DNA from: Bacteroidota bacterium
GTDB taxonomy: Bacteria > Bacteroidota > Bacteroidia > Bacteroidales > Lentimicrobiaceae
Assembly: GCA_023428585.1 (NCBI GenBank)
Contig: JAEYXG010000158.1
Location: forward strand, 1 to 9,970
DNA length: 9,970 nucleotides
Direction of reading: 5' to 3'
The notes beneath the pieces were generated by a model. It saw nothing but the letters and a program-made list of their open reading frames with translations. It was not told the DNA's origin and did no database searches. A program made the position numbers and the translations under genes. Shown piece after piece: positions 1-8,255 of this stretch (the first letter of the stretch is position 1; every line of letters starts with the position of its first letter).

Positions 1-1274
1 CCCTCTCTGATTTCCCTGTTATCATGCAAAAGCAGCTAAAGGTGCTTAGTTTGGGTTGTACGGTACCTATTGTTTTTACTACCCTGTACCTGTTTGGCCT
101 TTCACCTCTTAAAGGGCTTGATCTCACAATAATGAGCCTTCCATTTACCGGATTGATTTTCGCTTATGCAATATCCAGGTTTGGGATGTTCAAGATCATT
201 CCATCAGTCAGCAGCCAGATTACCACCGTTATTCAAGATGGACTGATAGTGATGGATGAGAATGGCGAGATTATGTTCCTAAATCCCGCCGGTGCTCGTA
301 TAATAGGTTTGAAGGAAGATTCATACTCCATTCATGCCATAAAGGATGTGGAATGGCTGAGGCACATCTCCCAGCAGGGTGCCAAGGGCATAAAGGAAAC
401 AGAATTAATGCTACAAAGCGATCCTGAAAAGTGGTTGGAAATTACCATTAACGAAATACGAAACGATTACAACCTCTTCAAGGGAAACCTGATACTACTG
501 CATGATATTACAAAGAGAAAAAGACTGGAACAGCAATCACAAAACCTGCTCAATGAATTGCATCTCTCAAATGCCCAGATAAAGGAGGCTATAAACCAGA
601 AAGACAGGATTATCTCAATCATTGCACATGACCTCCGAACATCATTCCATCAGATGATCAACCTCACCGGTCTTATCAATGAAATGATGGATGAGCTTAC
701 CCCCGACAAACTAAAGGAGTTCCTTGCCGACTTGCAGAAATCATCGGAAGACGGATATGGCATCCTTGAAGAACTGCTTGCATGGGCTAGAACAAAAAAT
801 GATACATTGACAGGCAATGAGAGTATAAAAGTATTGAATCCGGTAGAGCAAATAATTAAAAGTCTTTCATTATCTTTACAGAACAAGCAGTTGGGTGTCA
901 ATATCCAAGGCGATAAGGAACTCATTGTTAAAACTGACAGCAATGTTTTGAATCTGGTGTTGCGTAACTTACTTATAAATGCAATCAAGTTCTCGAACAC
1001 CGGCAGCGCTATTACCGTTGAACTGCATGAAGGCGAAAATGAAGACACCATTAGTATAATAGACACCGGTATCGGAATACCGGAAGCTGATATTCCGAAG
1101 ATATTCGATACCAAAATGAAGTATACTCGAGTTGGAACAGCAGGTGAAAGCGGCTCAGGATTCGGCCTCATCCTTTGCAAGGAGATGATTGAACGAAACA
1201 ACGGCGAACTTGAACTGAAAAGCACTGAAGGCAAGGGTAGTACCTTCACAATACGGTTGAACAAGAAAACATAA
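1..1274 (+). CDS. Membrane sensor histidine kinase (7TM-type sensor end, PAS, HisKA, HATPase_c), 5'-partial
   Basis: Sensor kinase that should autophosphorylate on histidine and pass the phosphate to a response regulator, none of which lies in the window. The frame is open to the left edge (codons from base 3: L-S-D-F-P-V-I, then ATG at 24), so the gene very probably starts outside; numbering below is from that internal ATG. Residues about 5-58 form two hydrophobic segments ending in YAISRFGMFKIIP, like the end of a 7TM-type kinase sensor region (HisKA_7TM). A PAS domain follows (about 64-160, with GLIVMDENGEIMFLNPAG), then a short coiled linker (about 163-195). The HisKA H-box is IIAHDLR with H202. 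The ATPase domain has an N-box around N319 (NLLINAIKFS), G1 DTGIGIP from D347 and G2 GESGSGFGL from G374, so all catalytic boxes are intact. The alpha-amylase gene follows after 6 bp, suggesting co-transcription. Ligand and partner are unknown. Confidence 0.93.
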   Translation, partial: LSDFPVIMQKQLKVLSLGCTVPIVFTTLYLFGLSPLKGLDLTIMSLPFTGLIFAYAISRFGMFKIIPSVSSQITTVIQDGLIVMDENGEIMFLNPAGARIIGLKEDSYSIHAIKDVEWLRHISQQGAKGIKETELMLQSDPEKWLEITINEIRNDYNLFKGNLILLHDITKRKRLEQQSQNLLNELHLSNAQIKEAINQKDRIISIIAHDLRTSFHQMINLTGLINEMMDELTPDKLKEFLADLQKSSEDGYGILEELLAWARTKNDTLTGNESIKVLNPVEQIIKSLSLSLQNKQLGVNIQGDKELIVKTDSNVLNLVLRNLLINAIKFSNTGSAITVELHEGENEDTISIIDTGIGIPEADIPKIFDTKMKYTRVGTAGESGSGFGLILCKEMIERNNGELELKSTEGKGSTFTIRLNKKT

Positions 1275-1280
1275 CTTACA

Positions 1281-4106
1281 ATGGACAAGATAAAGATAAA
1301 AGCGGGCTTGATCATCACACTCATGGTAGTGAGCCTCACATCAGTGTATGCACAACTCATTGTAACATCACCACTTTTCCCTTCAGAGGACCAGCAAGTT
1401 GAAGTTACCTTCAATGCTCAGGAGGGCAATGGCGGACTGGCAGGCTATACGGGCGATGTATATGCACATACCGGCGTTATCACCAATCTGAGCGGCGGAC
1501 CATCAGACTGGAAATACGTTCAGACCGATTGGGGAGAAAATACCCCTGAGACCAAGCTGGAGAGAATCGGGCCTGACCTGTATAAGTTTACCACCGGCAC
1601 ACAGTCAATAAGAGAATTTTACGGTGTACCCGAATCAGAGACCATTCTTCAGATGGCTTTTGTCTTCAGAAGTGATTTACCGGTGAATAACAACAGCTAC
1701 TTTGAAGGAAAAACAGCAACAAATGGCGATATATTCGTCGATGTTTATTCTGAAGGGTTGAATGTCACCATCAATGAACCGGTTAATTATGCCAGTCTGG
1801 TGTTGCCCGGTGAGGCCATTGAAATCAGTGCCGTGGCCGATAATGCGGATACCATATTCTTGATTGTTGACGGATTACCCGTAACATACACCACTTCAAC
1901 TATGCTCAACCATGTCATTACCGCGGAGCCTCAGGGCAAACACTATATAAGGATTGATGCCGTTGCCGGGGATGAAACCGCGAGTGATTCAGCCTATTAC
2001 TTTGTAAAACAGGATGTAGTAACCATGCCGGCTCCCGCCGGAATAAAGAATGGGATCAATTACATGGGCGACAGTACCGTAATTCTTTCCCTTTATGCCC
2101 CCGGCAAGGATAATGTGTTCATACTGGGTGATTTCAACAACTGGGAATTCTCTGATGAGGGGTTCATGTTCAAGGATGGCGACCGCTTCTGGAAAGAGAT
2201 TGGAGGACTCATCCCGCAGAAGGAATATATATACCAATATAGGGTTGACGATGAGATTCTCATTGCCGATCCCTATGCCGATAAACTGCTGGATCCCTGG
2301 AATGACAAGTACATAAGCAGTAGTACCTATCCCGGCCTGATACCCTATCCTTCCACCAAAACGGACCAGATAGCCTCGGTGCTGCAAACAGCCCAGACAC
2401 CTTATAACTGGTCCAACACCACCTATAGTCGTCCGGCAAAAACCGATCTGGTTATTTATGAGCTCCTGCTGCGTGATTTCGTGGCTACCCATGATTACCA
2501 GACGCTCAAGGACACTCTCAGCTATCTGAAGCGACTGGGTGTGAATGCCATTGAGCTCATGCCGGTATCAGAATTCGAGGGTAACTCCAGCTGGGGTTAT
2601 AACACCGCTTTTCATTTCGCCCCCGACAAATACTATGGGACTAAGAATGACTTGAAGGAATTCATTGATGTTTGCCACCAACAGGGATTTGTGGTGATAC
2701 TCGACATAGTGCTGAACCATGTATTCGGCTCCTCCCCTTTTGCAAGGCTTTACTGGGATGTCACTTACAACAGGCCTGCCGCCAATAACCCGTGGCTCAA
2801 CCCTATTGCAAAGCACGATTTCAATGTTGGCTACGACTTCAACCATGAGAGTCAGGCAACCAAGGAACTCGTTGAACGGGTAGTTGAATATTGGCTTACC
2901 GAATACAGGGTAGATGGCTACCGCTTTGACCTCTCAAAGGGATTCACACAGAACAACACACTGGGAAATACCACTGCCTGGGGCTATTACGACGCATCGA
3001 GAATTGCCATATGGATGAACATTGCCAATAAAATATGGGCCACTGATCCCGGTACCTATATTATTCTGGAACACTTTGCCGATAATACCGAAGAAAAAGT
3101 GCTGGCCAATTACGGCATGATGCTCTGGGGGAACATGAACTACAAATACCGCCAATCAGTGTCGGGAAAGAACGACAACGACCTATCGTGGGGATCATAT
3201 ATAAATAGGGGCTGGAATGACCCCAACCTCATTGGTTACATGGAAAGCCACGATGAAGAAAGGTTGATGGTTTCAATACTCACCGATGGCAATATTAACA
3301 ATCCATGGTATAACATAGCTCACCCTGATACTGCAATTACAAGAATGATCTCGGCAGCCGCATTTTTTTATACCATACCCGGCCCCAAGATGATATGGCA
3401 ATTTGGCGAACTGGCCTATGACTACTCCATTGATTACAACGGCCGTCTGGGAGAAAAACCCATCAGATGGGACTATATGGACGACTGGCGACGCCACCAT
3501 CTTTACACCATGACTGCGGCCCTTTTAAAACTCAAGAAAGAATACGATGTGTTCCGTACCAACGATTTCACAGTAAGTGGGCAGGGAACGCAAAAAAGCA
3601 TTAACCTGAGAAGTGAAGAGATGTCAGTAACGGTAGTAGGCAACTTTGGCGTTCAACCTGCCCAGGTATTGCCGGGCTTCAATCAGCTTGGCCTATGGTA
3701 TGACTACTTTACAGGTGACTCACTCAATGTAGTCTCATTGACAGACAACATATACATGAAGGCCGGTGAATTCAAGCTATTTACTTCAAAGAAACTGGCA
3801 GTGCCTGAAACAGGATTATCGATTCCCGAAAAGACCAAATACCATAACACGATACTTGGTGATGTTTATCCTAACCCGGCATTCGGTGATATCATTATCC
3901 CACTTAATATGCCCGCAAAAGGCCACCTCTCATTGGAACTCTATAATTCAACCGGCCTTAAAGTGCTTGAAATATACAGCGGGTACCGTGATGCAGGCCT
4001 CCAGGTAATTAATGCCCGGCTTGATTATCTTCCGGCAGGCTTGTATTACCTACGGTTGAGCACTGGCAATAAAGCTGAGAATACCAAGGTCGTGATTGCG
4101 AAGTGA
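1281..4106 (+). CDS. Secreted GH13 alpha-amylase-family glycoside hydrolase with CBM48-like domain and T9SS C-terminal sorting domain
   Basis: A 941-residue exported enzyme expected to act on alpha-glucans (starch, glycogen or related). The signal peptide is residues 1-24 (hydrophobic core, cut after SVYA). Residues 25-155 form a beta-rich domain seen in Bacteroidota amylases (perhaps DUF4961, from memory). About 160-243 is Ig-like. About 262-345 is CBM48-like (VFILGDFNNWE). The GH13 barrel runs from about 388 to 770 with all four conserved regions: DIVLNH (D475-H480), VDGYRFDL (nucleophile D550), ILEHF (acid/base E597) and ESHDEE (H657, D658). The motif SSWGYNTAFHFAPDKYYGT and the CBM48 resemble branching-enzyme or isoamylase-type GH13 members, so exact specificity is open. 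Residues 862-941 (VYPNPAFGD ... AGLYYLRL ... KVVIAK) are a type A T9SS tail, predicting export through the Por system and surface attachment or release. The ATG at 1281 is chosen for its signal peptide; there is no Shine-Dalgarno sequence, as is normal in this phylum. Confidence 0.95.
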   Translation: MDKIKIKAGLIITLMVVSLTSVYAQLIVTSPLFPSEDQQVEVTFNAQEGNGGLAGYTGDVYAHTGVITNLSGGPSDWKYVQTDWGENTPETKLERIGPDLYKFTTGTQSIREFYGVPESETILQMAFVFRSDLPVNNNSYFEGKTATNGDIFVDVYSEGLNVTINEPVNYASLVLPGEAIEISAVADNADTIFLIVDGLPVTYTTSTMLNHVITAEPQGKHYIRIDAVAGDETASDSAYYFVKQDVVTMPAPAGIKNGINYMGDSTVILSLYAPGKDNVFILGDFNNWEFSDEGFMFKDGDRFWKEIGGLIPQKEYIYQYRVDDEILIADPYADKLLDPWNDKYISSSTYPGLIPYPSTKTDQIASVLQTAQTPYNWSNTTYSRPAKTDLVIYELLLRDFVATHDYQTLKDTLSYLKRLGVNAIELMPVSEFEGNSSWGYNTAFHFAPDKYYGTKNDLKEFIDVCHQQGFVVILDIVLNHVFGSSPFARLYWDVTYNRPAANNPWLNPIAKHDFNVGYDFNHESQATKELVERVVEYWLTEYRVDGYRFDLSKGFTQNNTLGNTTAWGYYDASRIAIWMNIANKIWATDPGTYIILEHFADNTEEKVLANYGMMLWGNMNYKYRQSVSGKNDNDLSWGSYINRGWNDPNLIGYMESHDEERLMVSILTDGNINNPWYNIAHPDTAITRMISAAAFFYTIPGPKMIWQFGELAYDYSIDYNGRLGEKPIRWDYMDDWRRHHLYTMTAALLKLKKEYDVFRTNDFTVSGQGTQKSINLRSEEMSVTVVGNFGVQPAQVLPGFNQLGLWYDYFTGDSLNVVSLTDNIYMKAGEFKLFTSKKLAVPETGLSIPEKTKYHNTILGDVYPNPAFGDIIIPLNMPAKGHLSLELYNSTGLKVLEIYSGYRDAGLQVINARLDYLPAGLYYLRLSTGNKAENTKVVIAK

Positions 4107-4114
4107 AAATAATG

Positions 4115-4137
4115 GGGACATGCGGGACATGCAGGAC
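4115..4137. repeat. Short tandem repeat, 9-bp unit GGGACATGC, about 2.5 copies
   Basis: GGGACATGC occurs at 4115-4123 and 4124-4132, followed by the partial copy AGGAC. It fills most of the 37-bp gap between the amylase stop and the end of the convergent pseudogene. No hairpin plus T-run is visible there, so no intrinsic terminator can be claimed for either side. Confidence 0.6.
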
Positions 4138-4143
4138 GAGTTA

Positions 4144-4713
4144 TTAGTGATTATTGCTATGATTTTTTCTTGCGACAGCCATACGTTCTGATATTCCACC
4201 TTCATTTAAGAAATCCTTTTCAAGTTTTGTCAATTGTCTTCTTAGCAGATACGTAGCAAAATTGATTAAGGTTATCATCGTATTAGCGCAGATTTCAGGA
4301 TTTTCATGCTCTATTGCTTTCTTAAATGTTTCATAAGTCGGCGTTGAAGTGCTTCTCTTAAGTTCCTGTAGCCTTTTTACCAGTTGGTGTGTGCTTTCCC
4401 ACAAATACAGGTTTCTGACACTTAAAAAATCCTGATAATCCATCAAAGCTCCTCCAGGCTAGCCTTGGCAACATTAGTTAGTTTTATCTCTGTATTTTAA
4501 GACGTAGCTGAAGCCATACTTCCTTCTGCAATATTTTATTTACCACTTCTGGCAGCCTGAACCATTTGATCAACAGTTTGGTCAAATGGTTTAAAAAAAA
4601 CGCCTGGTGAAGAAGACTGTACCATCATAAATTATTTCAGCTTTCTGATAACTGTACAATTTTCGATACCCGCCATAAACAGGTAAAAACCCTTCACTAC
4701 TCTTGTCACTCAT
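4144..4713 (-). pseudogene. Four-helix-bundle (23S rRNA-IVP-like) protein with C-terminal suffix domain, multiply broken
   Basis: Reading the minus strand from ATG 4713-4711 gives family hallmarks in three frames: GGYRKLYSYQKAEIIYDGT, then DQTVDQMVQAARSGK-stop-NIAEGS, then EIKLTNVAKASLEEL, then MDYQDFLSVRNLYLWEST to the TAA at 4146-4144. Four lesions are visible. An extra T in a T8 run (+ strand A8, 4593-4600) makes the first frame stop at codon 41. TAA at 4538-4536 stands where the family has CAA/Q (GKQN). TAA at 4499-4497 stands where the family usually has K (TSK). A 1-nt loss near 4444-4446 separates EEL from the downstream frame, with TGA at 4445-4443 closing the upstream one. Restored, the protein would be about 189 residues, close to family size. 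The C-terminal 100 residues (4144-4446) form one open frame from TTG 4446 or ATG 4443 and might still be translated, but without the helical bundle. The family's function is poorly known; related sequences occur inside 23S rRNA intervening sequences or as free-standing genes. Confidence 0.87.
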
Positions 4714-4835
4714 TTCCTAAAAATTTATAACCCACCCATAACTCATCTTACTTCACTTGACACACCAATTCAACTTGTCCAACGTTTTCACATTTTCATT
4801 TCTTCACTTCTGTATGTCTTCACGGTTGAAAGTCA
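4714..4835. other. Intergenic gap between pseudogene start and the 1056-residue gene's stop
   Basis: No gene. Downstream of the large minus-strand gene the transcript would be purine-rich with repeated GTGAA/AGTGAAG words (about 4752-4830). No GC-rich hairpin followed by a T-run is visible on the minus strand, so the end of that transcript is unassigned. No convincing promoter for the pseudogene was found either. Confidence 0.5.
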
Positions 4836-7800
4836 TTACTTCTTCACAAACTTCCCGGTGCTACCATACTTACCATCAGTAATCCTTACAATATACATCC
4901 CTGGTTTAAGCATTCCAATTTTAATGGTTGGCCTTACACCGGTGAGATTTCCACTCAGCACTTTGTAACCATAGAGATTATAAACTGAATACTCTGCCTT
5001 CTCACTTGCAGGCATATTACCAATGGCAATAATATCTTCAGCAGGGTTTGGGTATAAGGTTACATTAGAATAGGATTCCTTCTGTTGAAGACCCAATGAA
5101 CTGTTTGGTATGATTACATTGCCATTGGCAACGGCATTTCTGAGAGAGTCAATATTTCGGAGCAGCTGGTTTACTGAGGACATGGCCCCATTATCACCAA
5201 GGCCTGCACAGTATGCCAGGTCAATTTCCTGTACTTGTCCGGGTGCCAGTGTAAAAGGTCCCATGGAGGCTAATGTGCGGCGGTCGCCGGCACGGTTTCT
5301 TACCTGCTCTTCTGTCCAGAACTTAGTACCCTGGTTATAACCGTTACCCGGAAGCTGGCAATTGGTGCCATAATTCAGCGGATCAGAATCACCCGGGAAC
5401 ATATACCGGGCAGGTGTTCCAATACCGCCATTGGAGAGGTGGCCGTTACCTGCATACATTACCGGTGTTTCGTCATCCCATATTCCGGTCATGAAATTAT
5501 ATAATTCCTGATAGTCAACGCCCCCATTCCAAGAGAATTCCATTGTTTGATAATAAAGACCACCTGAAAGTCCATGCCGTTCATCATCAGCCACACCATT
5601 GCCAAAGTTGATTCCGTTGATGCTTTCATCACATCCTCCTGAAGGATTGTCATTCCCATCGGGATCCATAAAGGGGCCGGCCAGAACTGTTATTGACTGA
5701 GCAGGAGGATTGTCGCCATAAGCTTGTTGATCATAATCGTACACAGCATCTATATCCCTTGAATTATAGCCGATTACAGACGCCCGTGTTACGTCAGTTT
5801 TGAAGTAATCATCATTGGCAGCACCTATATCGTAGTCATTAAAAACTGCGGCAAAGCAATCATTATACGTATTCGCCGATCGGTTAATAATATCATAATG
5901 CACAAATACCGTGTTAAATAAGGCGGTATCAGCCGGATTGTTAAAGCCGTATACCATGCCATGAAGCTCCACATTGAGCGGCTGGCCCAAGGTATCAATT
6001 CTGACGGTGTTATCATTGTTCATGAAGAAGATGCACTCATCTCCGCGTATCAGTGGATAATCACCATTATCGGGATCATAAAATCCATCAACGTTTTCAT
6101 CAAAATATGGAGCCAGTTGCAGTGCCTGACCAGCCTGTGTATCACCGGTGCCTGGCCAATCCACAATAGCAGCGGAGGGTTCATATCCGGCGGTAAAACG
6201 ATTCTGTTTATGGAATTCAACTTCTTCCCTGGTGAGCTTCCATAATCTCAAAAAACGGAGATCGTATATTTCATTATATATTTCAGAAACTGGACCAGCT
6301 TTCCAATCTTCCATGTTGCCGCTAATATGGAGTTCATTATTCTGGTCATAACCACCAATGATGAAGCGATTTTGGAATATGGTACTTGCTGACTGGTTGG
6401 CAGGCACCTTGAAGTGCTGATAATACTCTCCATAGTACTGTCCGACCATATTTGAGCCTTCAGGGTATCGGTAAATCATAGAAAAGAGATTCCCATCGGC
6501 ATCCACCCCTGCATTGATGTTATTGACGGTGAGTGAGTCGTAGTAATTTCTTTTCAGGATATTTATAAAAATATCAGCCCTTCCGGCACAAGTCAAATTG
6601 GAGTCTGGAGGATTCATAATATAGCTGAGCCTGCAGGTGCCTTCAGCCTGGTAGGGCGCTGTAAATGTAATACTCTGATTATCATAATCTATAAGTCCAA
6701 GATCATCATTTTCGGGCCTGAAGACAGTTCTGATTTTCAAACTATCGAATCCATTATTGATATCATTATCCAATGGATGGATCACAACTGAATTTCCGGC
6801 CAGTACAGAAACTGTATCATTCACACCCCATGGAAAAGCAGGGTTGGGTTGCAGTTTTATTTTAACTTTTACAGGATCAGAGTACGATAACGGATTATTG
6901 ACCTCTCTGACTCTGTAGGTGATGGAATCATAACCGGTAACGAAACTCATGGAAGTATAGAGAATTTTATTGTCGGGGGTAACCTCTCCACCGGCTATTT
7001 CAATCATGTCACCATCAGGATCATGATCATTCGCCAGTACATCGATTATAATTGGTACGGCTGACATACCGGAGGCTGTGTCAGGAAGGCCAACCGGGCA
7101 GTGTGGGTTCTTGCCCACATATATCTGAATCCATACCGGTTCTGAATAGATGGAGGTGTCATTAACCTCCCTCACATAATAGTAGGTGGACTCTTCACCG
7201 GCAAATGACAATTCAGGAGTATACCGCAAACCGATAGGCGTTTTTTCAATCGTTCCATGTTCCACATAGCCAACATGGTACACTTCAATTGCATCGCCCT
7301 GCGGATCATAATCATTTAATAATACAGGGTGCTCTACAGCTATTCCGCCGGTTGTGAATATGGTGTCAGCTACAGCAATAGGCCTGTCAGGATTTTCAGC
7401 AACATAAATTATTACAGTTACTCTTTGCGATAAGAGCGAATCAGATCCAATTTCCCTTATTTGATAATCAAAACTGCAGTATTCAGTGTATGCAGGAGTA
7501 ACAGTAACCGTTAAGGAATCAGGATTGACGGTAACTGAACAACCTGTTGCATAAAAAACCCCGGCTATTTTGACTAAATCACCATTCGGTTCGCTATCAT
7601 TACTCAATAAATCAATCGTTTCAGGAACCATCTGCACCATATCAAGCGTATCAGGAACGGCAACCGGCGCATCAGGATTGATAACAGTCATAACCACCGA
7701 ATAAACGGTCACGTTTGATTGTCCATCACTGATGGTATACCTGAAATGCTGTGGTCCGGGATTATAACCGGGAAGAAACCAGATCATCCCGTTTTCTATG

Positions 7801-8006
7801 TGTGATGGATTGCTATAACTATTAACACCTGTGATATAAATACTGTCGCCATCCGGATCATAATCATTTGCCAGAACATCAATCAATATAGGAACCTGGC
7901 TTATACTATTAACCGTATCACTAACGCCAATAGGCGGATTATTCTGTGCAACAGCAATTTGCATTGATAATACCAAAGCAGTGAGAGTAAGGGTAAAATT
8001 TCTCAT
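4836..8006 (-). CDS. Large surface protein: five tandem cadherin/Ig-like repeats, unknown central module, T9SS sorting domain
   Basis: A 1056-residue exported protein. The signal peptide is about residues 1-20 (cut after QIAVA). Five tandem beta-sandwich repeats of 85-95 residues follow (about 25-110, 114-203, 209-299, 304-388, 392-484). Each opens P-x-G/A-V-x-D-T and carries ND-x-DP-x-GD, e.g. DVLANDYDPDGD at 43-54 and DVLANDHDPDGD at 322-333. These acidic motifs are typical of calcium-binding cadherin-like repeats of surface proteins. Repeat 5 is degenerate (NDINNGFD). Residues about 490-960 form a large module (LTVNNINAGVDADGNLF ... RFIIGGYDQNNELHI ... DYPLIRGDE ... YDIINRSANTYND) that recurs in Bacteroidota T9SS proteins and has no function I can name. 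Residues 982-1056 (VTLYPNPAED ... GMYIVRI ... KFVKK) are a T9SS tail. The likely role is adhesion or surface structure, by inference. It is transcribed away from yebC. Confidence 0.92.
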   Translation of the reverse strand: MRNFTLTLTALVLSMQIAVAQNNPPIGVSDTVNSISQVPILIDVLANDYDPDGDSIYITGVNSYSNPSHIENGMIWFLPGYNPGPQHFRYTISDGQSNVTVYSVVMTVINPDAPVAVPDTLDMVQMVPETIDLLSNDSEPNGDLVKIAGVFYATGCSVTVNPDSLTVTVTPAYTEYCSFDYQIREIGSDSLLSQRVTVIIYVAENPDRPIAVADTIFTTGGIAVEHPVLLNDYDPQGDAIEVYHVGYVEHGTIEKTPIGLRYTPELSFAGEESTYYYVREVNDTSIYSEPVWIQIYVGKNPHCPVGLPDTASGMSAVPIIIDVLANDHDPDGDMIEIAGGEVTPDNKILYTSMSFVTGYDSITYRVREVNNPLSYSDPVKVKIKLQPNPAFPWGVNDTVSVLAGNSVVIHPLDNDINNGFDSLKIRTVFRPENDDLGLIDYDNQSITFTAPYQAEGTCRLSYIMNPPDSNLTCAGRADIFINILKRNYYDSLTVNNINAGVDADGNLFSMIYRYPEGSNMVGQYYGEYYQHFKVPANQSASTIFQNRFIIGGYDQNNELHISGNMEDWKAGPVSEIYNEIYDLRFLRLWKLTREEVEFHKQNRFTAGYEPSAAIVDWPGTGDTQAGQALQLAPYFDENVDGFYDPDNGDYPLIRGDECIFFMNNDNTVRIDTLGQPLNVELHGMVYGFNNPADTALFNTVFVHYDIINRSANTYNDCFAAVFNDYDIGAANDDYFKTDVTRASVIGYNSRDIDAVYDYDQQAYGDNPPAQSITVLAGPFMDPDGNDNPSGGCDESINGINFGNGVADDERHGLSGGLYYQTMEFSWNGGVDYQELYNFMTGIWDDETPVMYAGNGHLSNGGIGTPARYMFPGDSDPLNYGTNCQLPGNGYNQGTKFWTEEQVRNRAGDRRTLASMGPFTLAPGQVQEIDLAYCAGLGDNGAMSSVNQLLRNIDSLRNAVANGNVIIPNSSLGLQQKESYSNVTLYPNPAEDIIAIGNMPASEKAEYSVYNLYGYKVLSGNLTGVRPTIKIGMLKPGMYIVRITDGKYGSTGKFVKK

Positions 8007-8027
8007 ATCTTACATTTTTGAGTTATC

Positions 8028-8035
8028 CAAATATA
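8028..8035 (-). promoter_or_regulatory. Candidate -7 box (TATATTTG) for the 1056-residue gene
   Basis: The minus strand reads TATATTTG, an exact match to the Bacteroidota -7 consensus TAnnTTTG, 21 nt before the ATG at 8006. No TTTG appears at the expected -33 distance (the + strand would need CAAA near 8055). It is therefore a half-matching promoter, and the 5' UTR would be very short. Confidence 0.35.
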
Positions 8036-8150
8036 TAATAAATAATCTCATCACAGTAATTTTATTTTGAAAATTTCCACCTGCAAAATAAAATTGTGCC
8101 CGGCAAAAATACCGTGGCATGGTTTGGAAGAATTCCATTACATAATCAGT

Positions 8151-8184
8151 TTTGTTCATTATGCGTAATTTCGTTGTAAATTTG
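8151..8184 (+). promoter_or_regulatory. Candidate yebC promoter, -33 TTTG / -7 TAAATTTG
   Basis: TTTG at 8151-8154 and TAAATTTG at 8177-8184 match both halves of the Bacteroidota housekeeping promoter. The 22-bp spacer is slightly longer than the 19 bp of the rRNA promoters in this same window. Transcription would begin near 8190, leaving a leader of about 65 nt before the ATG at 8256. Confidence 0.55.
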
Positions 8185-8255
8185 CTGCCTAAAATAAAGA
8201 TCATTAAGTTAATCTATTAAAATAACTACTTCATTGTAAGCTAAATAGATATAGC

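Noticed and set aside
650..1414. 254-codon open frame on the minus strand
   Set aside because: It lies antisense to the kinase C-terminus, whose sense translation has all catalytic boxes. The antisense product is low-complexity Ser/Ile-rich and spans two sense genes.
1989..2492. 167-codon minus-strand open frame inside the amylase gene
   Set aside because: Antisense shadow of the CBM48/GH13 coding sequence, with no recognisable motif.
4589..4620. Poly-A/T run as an intrinsic terminator
   Set aside because: There is no GC-rich stem beside it; the run is a homopolymer within the pseudogene reading frame and the site of its first frameshift.
5825..6433. Several 60-95 codon frames on both strands within the 1056-residue gene
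   Set aside because: All overlap the well-supported long reading frame and show no domain features.
8010..8204. 64-codon minus-strand frame in the divergent intergenic region
   Set aside because: It would cover both promoter candidates and has no family resemblance.
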